From contig JAFSJK010000006.1 of the NCBI GenBank assembly GCA_017439305.1, positions 62,001 through 126,000 on the forward strand: a stretch of DNA of 64,000 bases, read 5' to 3'. The position numbers and the translations under genes were made by a program. The stretch's first letter is position 1. Every line of letters starts with the position of its first letter. The stretch comes from Bacteroidales bacterium (GTDB lineage Bacteria > Bacteroidota > Bacteroidia > Bacteroidales > UBA932). This document shows, piece after piece, positions 15,157 through 25,042 of the stretch. The notes beneath the pieces were generated by a model. That model was not told the DNA's origin and did no database searches. It saw only the letters and a list, made by a program, of their open reading frames with translations.

Positions 15157-17637
15157 ATGTCGAAAATCCGTCTCATAGCGCTGTCGCTGCTTCTCCTGCT
15201 GCCGGCCCTGGTCTCCGCCCAAGTGACCCGGGTCCGGGGAAAGGTGACGGATTCCCAGACCGGTCAGGGCATCCCCTACGCCCTGGTCTATTTCGAAGGG
15301 ACGATGAATGGCGTATCCTCCGACCGTTCCGGCAACTACCACATTGACAGCGAGGACACTTCCTCCAACCTGGTGCTCACGGTCATCGTCGACGGATACA
15401 AGTCCCAGTCCTTCCCGATCGAAAACGGCATCAATGCCCTGCTCGACATTGTTCTGACCCCGGAGAACAAGTCCGAATCCGACCACGGCGTCTACCTCCG
15501 TTCCATCTTGTACGAGCTGGACAACAACCGTTCCCGGCACGATCCGGAACAGCGGGATGCCTGGCAGGCCGGCATTTACAGCAAGGTGGAGCTGGCCGTC
15601 GCCAATGTGGACAACATTGTCGGAAAGGCCATTTTCCGGAAAAGGAACGACCTGATTCCGGAACTGCAGGATTCCACGGCATTCAACGGCTACATTCCGG
15701 TCCTCCTTTCCGAAGCCGTCCTCCGGAGGTACCATTCCCTCAATCCCGCCGTGGACAAGGAAGTGTTCGAAGCCAGCCGCATCTCCGGCCTGGACCAGCA
15801 AAACGTCCTCCGCCAGTTCACCGGTTCTTCCACCCTGCGGATGAACTTCTACCGGGACATCATTCCCGTCTTCAACCTGAGCATCCCTTCCCCGGCCAGT
15901 TCCATGGGACATGTCTTCTATAATTATTCCCTGGTGGACAGCCTGTCCCTCAGCGGCCGGAAGACCTACTCGGTCACGTTTACGCCCAAGAAACTGATCA
16001 CTTCCCCCACCTTCGAGGGAAGGATGGAAATCGATGCGGAGGATTTCGCCATCCACAGCGTCTATGCACGCCTCTCCCCCACCTCGAACATCAACTGGAT
16101 CCGGCAGATCGTGGTGGACAGCGAGAACGAGCGGCGGGAAGACGGCACCTGGTTCTTCCGGGACGAACAGATGTTCCTGGACGCCGCCCTGCACATGAAT
16201 GACAAAGTCACCATCGTCTCCGTCCAGATGAAGCGTAACATGCAGTACACTTCCGTCGAATTCGGTCCCTTCGCCGGGATGGAGGACATGACCGGCGGCG
16301 ACAAGATCGAGGTGGGCGAAGAACCGGAGAAAGACACGCTCTGGTGGGACCAGGCCCGGCCCGAAAACCTGACAGTCCGGGAAGAAGCTATTTTTACGAC
16401 GGCGGAACGATTCAAGGAGCGGCCTTCCTTCAAATGGCTCTCCGCCCTGGGGAACATGTTCACGACCGGATACCTTGAGAACACGGACATCGGCATCGGC
16501 TATGGCCCCTGGGAACGGACCGTCACATTCAACGGGACCGAAGGCGTCCGCCTGCAGGTCGGCGGTCATACCACCAAGGAGTTCAGCAAGAAATTCCGTC
16601 TTTTCGGTTTTGCCGCCTACGGCTTCAAGGACCAGCGATGGAAAGGGGGCGCATCCACCGAATTCATGTTCGGGGACAACCAGAAGCGGACGAACAAACT
16701 CACCGTCTCAGCGGGCATCGACTATGAGAGCCTCGGCCGGGGCTCGGGCGTGTTCACGGAAAAAAACATCATCAATTCCCTCCTGGCCCCGGGCGGATTT
16801 GACAAGCAGGGCTTGATCTTCAAGGCCCAGGTCGAACATCTGTATGAGTTCAGTCCGAACTTCAACTCGACCCTCGCCCTCCAGCATATGCGGATTTATG
16901 CGAATCCGGACATCCCCCTCATCCGCCCGGACGGGACCCAGGCCGCGAGCTGCTCGGTCAACCAAATCCACTGGACCGGCCGGTTCTCCTGGGACGAGCG
17001 GATCAACCGGGGCGTGTTTGACAAGGCTTACATCTTTACCCGGTACCCCATTGTCTCGGTAGACCTGCTGGGCGGTGTAAAGGGCATCACGGCAGATGAC
17101 TGCTCCTTCCTTCGGGGCGAGCTCACCGTAGACTGGCGGCTTCCGGCCGGATTCATGGGATTCGGCAACCTCCATTTCAATGGCGGCGCCATCCTCGGTT
17201 CCGTCCCCTATCCTCTTCTGAAACTGCACGAAGGCAACCAGAGCCAACTGTTCGGCAGCCCCGTCGTGGGCCTCCTGGCAAAGTCGGCCTTCTCGCTGAT
17301 GAACTTCTACGAGTTCGGGTCCGACCGCTGGATTACCGGCTACTACGAGCATAATTTCAACGGCCTCATGCTGGGCGTCATCCCGCTGGTCAAGGAGCTT
17401 AACCTCCGCGAGGTCGTCACCATCCGCGGCGCCTGGGGCACCATCTCCGAACGCAACCGCAGTCAGGCTCCGTTCCTGCTGATGGAAGGCCTCAACTCCC
17501 TGGAAACGCCTTACGTGGAGGCCGGCGTAGGTATCGCGAACATCTTCCACCTGGTCCGGGTGGACTGCTTCTGGAAACTGACCCACCGCAACGGCCGGGA
17601 TTTCGGCGTGAACATCGGCATCGATCTCGATTTCTGA
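15157..17637 (+). CDS. DUF5686/carboxypeptidase-regulatory-like domain protein (copy 1)
   Basis: An 826-residue exported protein. A signal peptide (residues 1-21) is followed by a carboxypeptidase-regulatory-like beta-sandwich (about 22-110, starting VRGKVTDSQTGQGIPYALV), then the long DUF5686 region that ends with barrel-like beta strands and a terminal Phe, as in outer-membrane proteins. The function of DUF5686 proteins is unknown; they are thought to be outer-membrane associated. The stop codon shares its last base with the start of a paralogue, so this is a tandem duplication in one operon. Confidence 0.85.
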   Translation: MSKIRLIALSLLLLLPALVSAQVTRVRGKVTDSQTGQGIPYALVYFEGTMNGVSSDRSGNYHIDSEDTSSNLVLTVIVDGYKSQSFPIENGINALLDIVLTPENKSESDHGVYLRSILYELDNNRSRHDPEQRDAWQAGIYSKVELAVANVDNIVGKAIFRKRNDLIPELQDSTAFNGYIPVLLSEAVLRRYHSLNPAVDKEVFEASRISGLDQQNVLRQFTGSSTLRMNFYRDIIPVFNLSIPSPASSMGHVFYNYSLVDSLSLSGRKTYSVTFTPKKLITSPTFEGRMEIDAEDFAIHSVYARLSPTSNINWIRQIVVDSENERREDGTWFFRDEQMFLDAALHMNDKVTIVSVQMKRNMQYTSVEFGPFAGMEDMTGGDKIEVGEEPEKDTLWWDQARPENLTVREEAIFTTAERFKERPSFKWLSALGNMFTTGYLENTDIGIGYGPWERTVTFNGTEGVRLQVGGHTTKEFSKKFRLFGFAAYGFKDQRWKGGASTEFMFGDNQKRTNKLTVSAGIDYESLGRGSGVFTEKNIINSLLAPGGFDKQGLIFKAQVEHLYEFSPNFNSTLALQHMRIYANPDIPLIRPDGTQAASCSVNQIHWTGRFSWDERINRGVFDKAYIFTRYPIVSVDLLGGVKGITADDCSFLRGELTVDWRLPAGFMGFGNLHFNGGAILGSVPYPLLKLHEGNQSQLFGSPVVGLLAKSAFSLMNFYEFGSDRWITGYYEHNFNGLMLGVIPLVKELNLREVVTIRGAWGTISERNRSQAPFLLMEGLNSLETPYVEAGVGIANIFHLVRVDCFWKLTHRNGRDFGVNIGIDLDF

Positions 17638-20105
17638 TGATTCTGAACCGCTTTCTCCTCCTTGTGGCGGCCCTTTGCGTCGCCCTCTCTGCGACGGGCC
17701 AGACAACCAAGGTCAAGGGGACGGTCAAGGATGCGGATACGGGAGAACCGATTCCCTTTGCCAGCGTTTATTTCGACGGGACGGTTATCGGCATCTCCAC
17801 CGACCTGGAAGGTAGTTTCAGCCTGGAAACCAGGGAGATGAACCTGTCCACCCTGACCGCCCATCTCATTGGTTACGAACCCGAGTCCGTCTCTGTTACG
17901 AAGGGAGCCTATTCGGAAGTGTCCTTCCTGCTCAAGAAGGATCTCAAGCAACTGGATGCCGCCCTGGTCAAGCCGGACGACCGCTATATCCGCTCCATCC
18001 TGGACAGGATCGACAAGGCACGCAAGCGGCATGACCCGGACCTGGCCGATGCCTGGCAGACCCATCTGTACAGCAAGATCGAACTGGATGCCACCGAGGC
18101 GGAGAACATCATCGAAGGCTCCTTCCTGAAGCGTCCCCTGGGTTTTGTCCTGGACTACCGGGATACTTCTTCCGTCACCGGCAAATCCTACATCCCCATC
18201 CTGATTTCGGAGACCGTCTCCCGGAAATACCATGCACTGGAACCGTCCGTGGACAAGGAAATCATCGAAGCCAGCCACATCTCCGGCCTGGACCAGGACA
18301 ACCTGCTTCGGCAATTCACAGGGTCTTACCTGCTGAAAACCAATTTCTACCGAAGCCAGATCACGGTTTTCAACCTGGATGTTCCCTCTCCGGCAAGCGC
18401 TGTCGGGCACGTATTCTACAACTATTATCTGGTGGACAGTCTCCAGGTGGAGGGACGCAAGACCTATACCCTCCGTTTCCATCCCAAAGCCCTAGTCACT
18501 TCACCCGTCCTGGATGGAGAGATGAATATCGATGCGGAGGACTTCGCCATCCGGTCGGTCCATGCCAGCCTCGCCGCCGTTTCCAACGTGAACTGGATCC
18601 GGCATATCAATGTGGACATTGAAAACCGCCGGCTGCCGGACGGGAAGTGGTTTCCCGGTGAAGAACGGCTGTTCATCGACTTCTCCATCGCCACTAGCGA
18701 CAAATCCAAAGTCATTTCCTTTCTCGGGAACCGCACCCTGGTCTATTCCGATTCCGCTTTCGGGCCTTTCCCCGGCGCAGACGGGCTCCAGGGCGGCGAT
18801 AAGGTCCAGGTCGGGCCGGAACCGGAGAAGGACGATGCCTGGTGGGCCGGGACACGTCCCATCGACCTGACCGGCCGGGAAGAGGGCATCTTCCAGATGA
18901 CGGACCGGATCAAGGAATCCTCGGCCTTCAAGTGGATGTACGGGCTGGCCGGCATGGTCGTCACGGGATACGTGGAAATACCGGAAATTGGCATCGGCTT
19001 TGGCCCGTGGGCCCGGACGGTCACTTACAATGAACTGGAAGGCGTGCGCCTGCAGACCGGTTTCCGCACGACCAAGGAATTCAGCCGCCGTGTCCGGTTC
19101 AAGGCCGACCTGGCCTATGGGACCCGCGACAGGATGTTCAAAGGCGATGCATCCATGGAAGTCATCATCGGCCGGGAGAAGACACGGAAACTCACCCTCG
19201 CGGCCCAACGGGACTTCGAACAGCTCGGCCGGGGTTCCGGCATCCTGTCCGGGAAGAACTTCTTCAACTCCTTCATGGCCCCTGGCGGCTTCAGCAAGCA
19301 GAGCCTGATGGACGAAGTCTACGCCCGATACCAGCATGAGTTCACGCCCCACTTCAACTCGGAAGTTGCAATCCGCCACCGGCGCATCTACGGAAATGAC
19401 GCCGTCCCGCTGCTCCGCCCGGATGGAACGCTGGACAAGAGCTTCTCCACCAATCAGTTGCATTTTAGCGGACGCTTCTCCTGGGATGAACGGGTCAATC
19501 GCGGCTTCTTTGACAAGGCCTACCTCTTCACCCGCTATCCAGTCGTGACGGTGGATCTCGTCACCGGCATCAAAGGTATCACGCCCGGCGACTGCAGCTT
19601 TTATCGCGGAGAGCTGACGCTGGATTGGAAAGTGCCCACCACGGCCATCGGTTTCGGCCGGCTGCATGTGAACGGTGGCGCCATCCTGGGTTCCGTCCCC
19701 TATCCCCTTCTGAAACTGCACGAGGGCAACCGCACCTACTTCCTGGACCGGAGCGCTTTCTCGACGATGGACTATTACGAATTCGCGTCCGACCGCTGGG
19801 TCACCGCATCCTACGAACACAATCTGGACGGCTTCATCCTGGGAAAGATCCCCCTGATCCGGAAACTGGACCTGCGGGAAGTCCTCACGGTCCGCACCGC
19901 CTGGGGAACCATCTCGAAGCAGAACAAGGAAAACGCGATCTATCAGTTACTTCCCGGAATGGAAGCCTTGGAGAAGCCCTATGTCGAAGCCGGAATCGGC
20001 ATTGCCAACATCTTCCGGATCTTCCGGGTGGACGGATTCTGGCGGCTCACCCATCAGAAGGACCGCAACTTCGTCATCAACCTCTCAATGGACGTGGATT
20101 TCTAA
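17637..20105 (+). CDS. DUF5686/carboxypeptidase-regulatory-like domain protein (copy 2)
   Basis: An 822-residue paralogue of the preceding protein with the same order: signal peptide (about 1-22), regulatory beta-sandwich (VKGTVKDADTGEPIPFASV, about residues 24-42), DUF5686 region and terminal Phe. Long stretches run in parallel in the two copies (for example SRISGLDQ versus SHISGLDQ, and the conserved FNGGAILGSVPYPLL-type block near residue 685). Divergence is substantial, so the duplication is not recent. The 3' end overlaps the convergent DUF4249 gene by 4 bases. Confidence 0.85.
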   Translation: MILNRFLLLVAALCVALSATGQTTKVKGTVKDADTGEPIPFASVYFDGTVIGISTDLEGSFSLETREMNLSTLTAHLIGYEPESVSVTKGAYSEVSFLLKKDLKQLDAALVKPDDRYIRSILDRIDKARKRHDPDLADAWQTHLYSKIELDATEAENIIEGSFLKRPLGFVLDYRDTSSVTGKSYIPILISETVSRKYHALEPSVDKEIIEASHISGLDQDNLLRQFTGSYLLKTNFYRSQITVFNLDVPSPASAVGHVFYNYYLVDSLQVEGRKTYTLRFHPKALVTSPVLDGEMNIDAEDFAIRSVHASLAAVSNVNWIRHINVDIENRRLPDGKWFPGEERLFIDFSIATSDKSKVISFLGNRTLVYSDSAFGPFPGADGLQGGDKVQVGPEPEKDDAWWAGTRPIDLTGREEGIFQMTDRIKESSAFKWMYGLAGMVVTGYVEIPEIGIGFGPWARTVTYNELEGVRLQTGFRTTKEFSRRVRFKADLAYGTRDRMFKGDASMEVIIGREKTRKLTLAAQRDFEQLGRGSGILSGKNFFNSFMAPGGFSKQSLMDEVYARYQHEFTPHFNSEVAIRHRRIYGNDAVPLLRPDGTLDKSFSTNQLHFSGRFSWDERVNRGFFDKAYLFTRYPVVTVDLVTGIKGITPGDCSFYRGELTLDWKVPTTAIGFGRLHVNGGAILGSVPYPLLKLHEGNRTYFLDRSAFSTMDYYEFASDRWVTASYEHNLDGFILGKIPLIRKLDLREVLTVRTAWGTISKQNKENAIYQLLPGMEALEKPYVEAGIGIANIFRIFRVDGFWRLTHQKDRNFVINLSMDVDF

Positions 20106-21181
20106 TAGTAGATTTCTTCGTTCATGGCAGGATATTCCCGCGTACATTCGTAGAACGGAATCTCCGACACCGTTTCCACGCCCACGAAGCCCAATCCGCC
20201 TTCCACGTTCGTAGGCAGCGTCGTCGGCTCCACCAGGAAACTCATGTCCGTCCCGAACGTCTCCAGGATCTCCAGCGACTTGAAATAGTGGTACTCCGGG
20301 AAATCCAAGGTCCGTAGCTGAAGGCTGACGCGCCGGGATACCCTCCGCTTCATTGAACGGAGTTTGTCCCAGTCGATCTCATCCCCCATCCAATCCGGGA
20401 CATAGATCCCATAATGAAAGCCCTCCGGGAGACGGAAACCGTCGCTGAAGACCAGCGGCCGGATCGTACATTCGCGGCCGGAGAAAGGAGTATCCGAGAA
20501 ACAGTGATAGGAATTCTCCGCCGCAAGCAGGGCGCCGAGATCGGAACCACCCGTCTTTCCTGCTCCCTCGCTGATGATCGGATCGAACCCCGTCTCCAAC
20601 CAGAGGGAGGATTCCGAGGTCCCGGAATAGCCGGGAACCGGATTGCCCTCCTCGTCCAGATAGATGAAATCGTCCACCATCCGGCCGTCAACCCGATAGA
20701 AGGAGGTCCCGGGCAGGTCCTGGAAAACCGTCTTCAGCTGCAGATAGGTGGACGCATCCCCCATATAGGACATCCGGACCGTCGAAGTATCCAACGATGA
20801 GATGGTTACGGGTTCCGACACCGTCACCGTGGAAGAGAGGGATATCTCCCCGGAACGGGCCTCGATCCGGATTTCGTCCCCGGGCTTGAAAGCCGATTCA
20901 AACGTATAGGCCGTCTCCCAATCCCCTTCATAGGCAGCGGGAGTTTCCTCCGCGACCGCGGCCTGCACCCCGTTTACGAAAACTCGGACCTGCGCCCCGG
21001 GCAGCGCCCGGACCCGGTTCTTCTGGCTGATGGAGAGGAAGACCGCGTGGACCGGCTCCAGCGTGTTCAGCTGGGCATTCATCACCCCGACCGGCTCGTC
21101 ATCTCCGACGGGAAGCACCACCTCTTCGTGGCAGGAAACCGCCAGGAAGGAAAGGATCGACAGGAAAACACTCTTTTTCAT
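20102..21181 (-). CDS. DUF4249 lipoprotein, partner of a TonB receptor
   Basis: A 359-residue lipoprotein with lipobox cysteine at residue 17 (AVSC). The N-terminal half is a beta-rich domain with VHAVFLSISQ (about 44-53) and an ARVRVFVNG-like strand, matching DUF4249, whose genes typically follow a TonB-dependent receptor gene. Here it starts 5 bases after the receptor stop. By analogy with SusD-like partners it is thought to sit on the outer face of the outer membrane and help ligand uptake, but the family's ligand is unknown. Confidence 0.82.
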   Translation of the reverse strand: MKKSVFLSILSFLAVSCHEEVVLPVGDDEPVGVMNAQLNTLEPVHAVFLSISQKNRVRALPGAQVRVFVNGVQAAVAEETPAAYEGDWETAYTFESAFKPGDEIRIEARSGEISLSSTVTVSEPVTISSLDTSTVRMSYMGDASTYLQLKTVFQDLPGTSFYRVDGRMVDDFIYLDEEGNPVPGYSGTSESSLWLETGFDPIISEGAGKTGGSDLGALLAAENSYHCFSDTPFSGRECTIRPLVFSDGFRLPEGFHYGIYVPDWMGDEIDWDKLRSMKRRVSRRVSLQLRTLDFPEYHYFKSLEILETFGTDMSFLVEPTTLPTNVEGGLGFVGVETVSEIPFYECTREYPAMNEEIYY

Positions 21182-21186
21182 CTCCG

Positions 21187-23622
21187 TCAGAATTGCCAGG
21201 TATAACTTACGGAAGGGACGAAAGGCAGGATAGTCAGCTTGTCCATCACGAGTTTCGTCTCCGGTCCGGCCTCCGGGGAAGGACGCTCCGTCTCATAATG
21301 GAAGAACACCAGGTTCGGATTGAGCTGGCGGTACAGGTTGTAGATGCTCAGGCTCCAGATCCGCTCCCCGTGGCGCTTCTTCTTGTGGAAGTTGGCGCCG
21401 ATGTTCAGGTGGTGGCTGGGCGGAAGGCGGTAATTGTTCCGGTGCTCCACGAAATCGGCACGGCTCAGCCGGCCGTCCGGCCGGAGGATCATCGTCTGCC
21501 GCATCGGCAGGGTCGTAGTGCCTCCGGTTGCAAAGACAAAGGTCGCACTCAGGTCGATGCGCGGAGCCACCTGCCAGTTCAAATTGATGTTGAAATTGTG
21601 CCGGCGGTCGTACTTGTAAGGGAAGCGCTCACCCAGGTTGATGGTCCCGTCCGGGAAAAGCCGGTCGGATTTTGCCAGCGTATAGGCCAGCCAGCCGGTC
21701 ACCGGACCGGCCGTCTTCTGGGCGAAGAACTCCATGCCCATCGCCCGTCCCGTTCCCATCTCCACCTTGTCCTCCCAGCCCGTATTCGTCGCGATCATCA
21801 GGGTCCCATCCTTGTATTCCAGGATGTTATGCATTGACTTGAAATAACCTTCGACCGAAAACTCCCAGCCCCTGATTCCGTCGAAATACACCCCCGCGGA
21901 GAACTGGTCCGAGGTGACCGGCTTGATATCCTTGGTGATCGGAACCCACAGGTCGATGGGCAGGGATACCTGCGCGGAACTGAGCAGATGCACGTACTGG
22001 GCCATCCGGGCATAGCCCGCCTTGACGGACCAGCCGCTGTCCCAGGCATACTTGGCGGACAGGCGGGGCTGCAGGTTCCAGTAGCTCTTCCCGTCGGTCC
22101 GAAACAGGGAGAGATGCAGTCCCGGATTGACCGTCAGATGGTCCCCGACGGAAAAATCGTCCTCGGCGTACAGGGAGAAATCGTGCCCCCGGTATGGTTT
22201 CGTGTTCCCGTATTTCTGTTCCTCGTGTGCTTCTTCATCCCCTTCCTGCGTGAAAGAAACGGCCGTCAGGGTCTGCGGGATGAATGTATGATACACATAC
22301 TCCGCACCGAACTTGACCAGATGACGCGGAGAGGGAACATAGTCGAAGTCCATCTTCGCACTCCAGTCCCGGATGCCGGAAATGTAATCGATGTCGAAGT
22401 CATACGCATAGCGCGTCCCGTCGTAGTCCCTTCCCTGACTGCGCATTCCGGTATCCATCGTCATCCGGTAATGATTGTAAGCCCAGGTGGTATTGGCGAA
22501 CAACTGGCTGGAAAACACGTGGTTCCAGCGGAGCGAGACCACATTGTTCCCCCAGCCGAGACCAACCCGGGTCCGGTCGAATCCATCCGTATCGGAAAAC
22601 GCCCCGTCCCGCTCGTCGAACCGCAGGTTCATCTGGTCCCTGCCGCTGTAAGCCCCGAGGAAGAAACGGTCCCTGTCACTCTGACGCCAGGTAAGCTTCC
22701 CGTTCAGGTCATAGAAGAAATAGTTCGCATACATATCGGAACCCGTCTCGATCCGCTTCCCGAAATAACGGATAAGCGGATCGAAAAAGATCGTGTGCAG
22801 TCCGCGCGCACTGACGGAATAGCTGAGCGTATCCTTGATGATGGGCCCTTCCAGATGGAATTTCTCCGTCAGGGCGCCAACGCCGATGCTTCCGTGGGTC
22901 TCCTTCATGTTTCCGTCATTGGTCCGGATGTCGACGATGGAGGACACGCGGCCGCCGTAACGGGCCGGGAAAGAGCCCTTGTACAGGGTGACCTTCTTCA
23001 CCGCTTCCGTCTGGAAGACGGACAGGATGCCCAGCATATGGTCCACATTATAGATAGGGACGCCGTCCAGCAGGATCAGGTTCTCGTCCGGGCCACCGCC
23101 TCGGACATAGAGTCCCGTGAAACCTTCGTTGCCGCCCTGGACGCCCGGCATCAGCTGGATCGCTTTCAACACGTCAGCCTCGCCGAAGACGACCGGCGTC
23201 CGCTGGATATGGACGAGCGGGATATCGATGGCGCCAAGGTAGGTGGACTGGATGCCGGCATCCTTCTGGGCCACGACCGTCGCCTCCCGGATCTCGGCCG
23301 ATGGCTTGAGGAGGATGTTAAGGGTGGTATCACGGCTCAGGTCCAACTCCACGGCCTGACTCTCATAGCCCACATAACTGTACTGCAGGGAAACCCTGCC
23401 GCATGGGATAGTCAGCGTGTAATAGCCGTAAGCATTGGTCACGGCCCCTGTCGGGGTTTTCCGGGATGCATCTTCTACGAGGACGCCGGCGCCGATCAGG
23501 GTTTCACCGGAACCGGTATCCGTAATATAACCGCTGACAGTGGCACTTCTCCCCGCCTGGCCCCGGGAGGGCAGGACGGCAAGGAAAGCAGCGGTGATAA
23601 ACAGGACGATCTTTCTGTTCAT
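21187..23622 (-). CDS. TonB-dependent receptor with N-terminal regulatory-like domain
   Basis: An 811-residue outer-membrane receptor. Order: signal peptide (1-23), CarboxypepD_reg-like domain (about 27-110), plug domain (about 125-235, with the GGGPDENLILLDGVPIYN block), then a 22-strand barrel ending in SYTWQF with the C-terminal aromatic needed for insertion. Length is typical of the shorter receptors paired with DUF4249 rather than SusC (about 1000). It imports an unknown ligand using TonB/ExbBD energy. No carbohydrate-active enzyme operon is attached. Confidence 0.9.
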   Translation of the reverse strand: MNRKIVLFITAAFLAVLPSRGQAGRSATVSGYITDTGSGETLIGAGVLVEDASRKTPTGAVTNAYGYYTLTIPCGRVSLQYSYVGYESQAVELDLSRDTTLNILLKPSAEIREATVVAQKDAGIQSTYLGAIDIPLVHIQRTPVVFGEADVLKAIQLMPGVQGGNEGFTGLYVRGGGPDENLILLDGVPIYNVDHMLGILSVFQTEAVKKVTLYKGSFPARYGGRVSSIVDIRTNDGNMKETHGSIGVGALTEKFHLEGPIIKDTLSYSVSARGLHTIFFDPLIRYFGKRIETGSDMYANYFFYDLNGKLTWRQSDRDRFFLGAYSGRDQMNLRFDERDGAFSDTDGFDRTRVGLGWGNNVVSLRWNHVFSSQLFANTTWAYNHYRMTMDTGMRSQGRDYDGTRYAYDFDIDYISGIRDWSAKMDFDYVPSPRHLVKFGAEYVYHTFIPQTLTAVSFTQEGDEEAHEEQKYGNTKPYRGHDFSLYAEDDFSVGDHLTVNPGLHLSLFRTDGKSYWNLQPRLSAKYAWDSGWSVKAGYARMAQYVHLLSSAQVSLPIDLWVPITKDIKPVTSDQFSAGVYFDGIRGWEFSVEGYFKSMHNILEYKDGTLMIATNTGWEDKVEMGTGRAMGMEFFAQKTAGPVTGWLAYTLAKSDRLFPDGTINLGERFPYKYDRRHNFNINLNWQVAPRIDLSATFVFATGGTTTLPMRQTMILRPDGRLSRADFVEHRNNYRLPPSHHLNIGANFHKKKRHGERIWSLSIYNLYRQLNPNLVFFHYETERPSPEAGPETKLVMDKLTILPFVPSVSYTWQF

Positions 23623-23661
23623 ATCATTGAAATCCCGGCCGGGACGGAATCTTGCACGCGC

Positions 23662-24393
23662 CTACTGTTCGTCGATGCCGCCGCCCATGGTATAATCGGA
23701 GGCATCGGCAATCAAGTGCTTCTGCATCCCCTTGCGGGCCCATTTCACCATCTGGAAGCAGAAAAGGAGGATGGCGATGGTGATGGCGCCGCTCAGCTGC
23801 GGGGTGACGGCGGACATCATCGCAACCGTATCATAGATTCCGTGGGCCAGTACCGGATAGAGCCACATCTTGACGGCGGCACCCGGAGCGCGGTACTTGT
23901 CGAAATGATTGAGGGAGAAGTAATAGCCCATCAGGACGGCAAAGCCGAAATGGCCGGGAATGGCGGTGAGGGAACGGCCGATGCCGGTGGTCACCCAGTC
24001 TGTTCCGGCGGCGAACAGATACTCCACATTCTCGAACGCTGCGAAACCCATGCCTACGCTGACCGCATACACGATCCCATCCATCCGCTCGTCGAAATAG
24101 GGATTCTTCCGAAGGAAAAGCCACAGGCAGAAGAGCTTGGCCGTCTCCTCCGGGATGGCCGCCCCGAAGAAGGCCTGACGGAAAGCATCCCAGAAAGAAT
24201 GGATCTCCTCCGAAAACAGTCCGAGGTTCAGTGACGGAACGGAGATGAAGAACGAGCAGAAGACGGAAAGGCAGCCGAACAGGAAACCTTTCGCGACCAT
24301 CTTCACGGGTTCCCGTTGCATCTTGTCCTGCTGGTAGGTATAGAAAAGGAGGATCAGGGCCGGCAGGACGGCCAGGGCAATCACATTAATCAT
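23662..24393 (-). CDS. PrsW family intramembrane metalloprotease
   Basis: A 243-residue polytopic membrane protein. The PrsW motifs are all present: PEETAK with the paired glutamates at residues 82-83, FAAFENVEYL near 117, the histidine in GHFGFAVLMGYY near 147, and HGIYD near 184. PrsW proteins cleave transmembrane segments; in Bacillus PrsW acts on the anti-sigma factor RsiW. The ECF sigma/anti-sigma pair at 28389-30192 could be a target, but nothing in the sequence ties them. The 5' end overlaps trmO by 8 bases. Confidence 0.88.
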   Translation of the reverse strand: MINVIALAVLPALILLFYTYQQDKMQREPVKMVAKGFLFGCLSVFCSFFISVPSLNLGLFSEEIHSFWDAFRQAFFGAAIPEETAKLFCLWLFLRKNPYFDERMDGIVYAVSVGMGFAAFENVEYLFAAGTDWVTTGIGRSLTAIPGHFGFAVLMGYYFSLNHFDKYRAPGAAVKMWLYPVLAHGIYDTVAMMSAVTPQLSGAITIAILLFCFQMVKWARKGMQKHLIADASDYTMGGGIDEQ

Positions 24394-25042
24394 AGTCGAT
24401 GACGGTCAAAATATCATTTTCTACGCGGAAATGCACCTCTTTCCCGGCAAAGGGCATCCCATACACTTTTCCAGGGTCATCCTGGTAGGCAGGACGCGGG
24501 TCCAAGGACAGGATCCCGACCAGGGCTTCCCGCTCTTCCGGACTGATAATCAGGGTATCCGGAATCCGGACCTCCAGCGTCGCTCCCGGAGCACCGGTTA
24601 CGAATCCGCTCCGGGCATCCGGGAAACTGTCCGCATAGGGGACGTACGGCTTGATGTCGTACACGGGGGTCCCGTCCATCAGGTCCGCCCCCTTTACGAG
24701 CAGATCGAACCCGTCGATTCCCTCCAGTTCCACACAGGAAAGCCCCAGCGGATTGGGCCGGAATGGAGACCGGGTGGCCCAGACCCCCATCGCCGTATTG
24801 CCACCGAGACGGGGTGGCCGGACAGTCGGCTGCCAGTCCCCTTTCGCCGGCTTGTTCGCGGAAAAGCCCCAGATCAGCCAGATCCGGTCGAAACCGTCCA
24901 GCCCGCGCAGGGCTTCCCGGTTCCGGAATGCAGGTTCGAACACGATGCGCCCGCGCAAGGACGGGACCAGGCCGCTCTGGCGCGGAATGCCGAACTTGGA
25001 GCCGAGGGCCCCTTGGTAATGGGCAACCGGTTTGAGTTCCAT
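24386..25042 (-). CDS. trmO: tRNA (N6-threonylcarbamoyladenosine(37)-N6)-methyltransferase TrmO
   Basis: A 218-residue protein of the TrmO (YaeB/TsaA) family. The GLDGFDRIWLIWGF block (about residues 48-61) and RSPFRPNPLGLSCVELEG block (about 90-107) are the family signatures around the SAM-binding beta-barrel. It methylates t6A37 of tRNA-Thr. It starts immediately after the stop of the upstream lipoprotein gene. Confidence 0.93.
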   Translation of the reverse strand: MELKPVAHYQGALGSKFGIPRQSGLVPSLRGRIVFEPAFRNREALRGLDGFDRIWLIWGFSANKPAKGDWQPTVRPPRLGGNTAMGVWATRSPFRPNPLGLSCVELEGIDGFDLLVKGADLMDGTPVYDIKPYVPYADSFPDARSGFVTGAPGATLEVRIPDTLIISPEEREALVGILSLDPRPAYQDDPGKVYGMPFAGKEVHFRVENDILTVIDYD

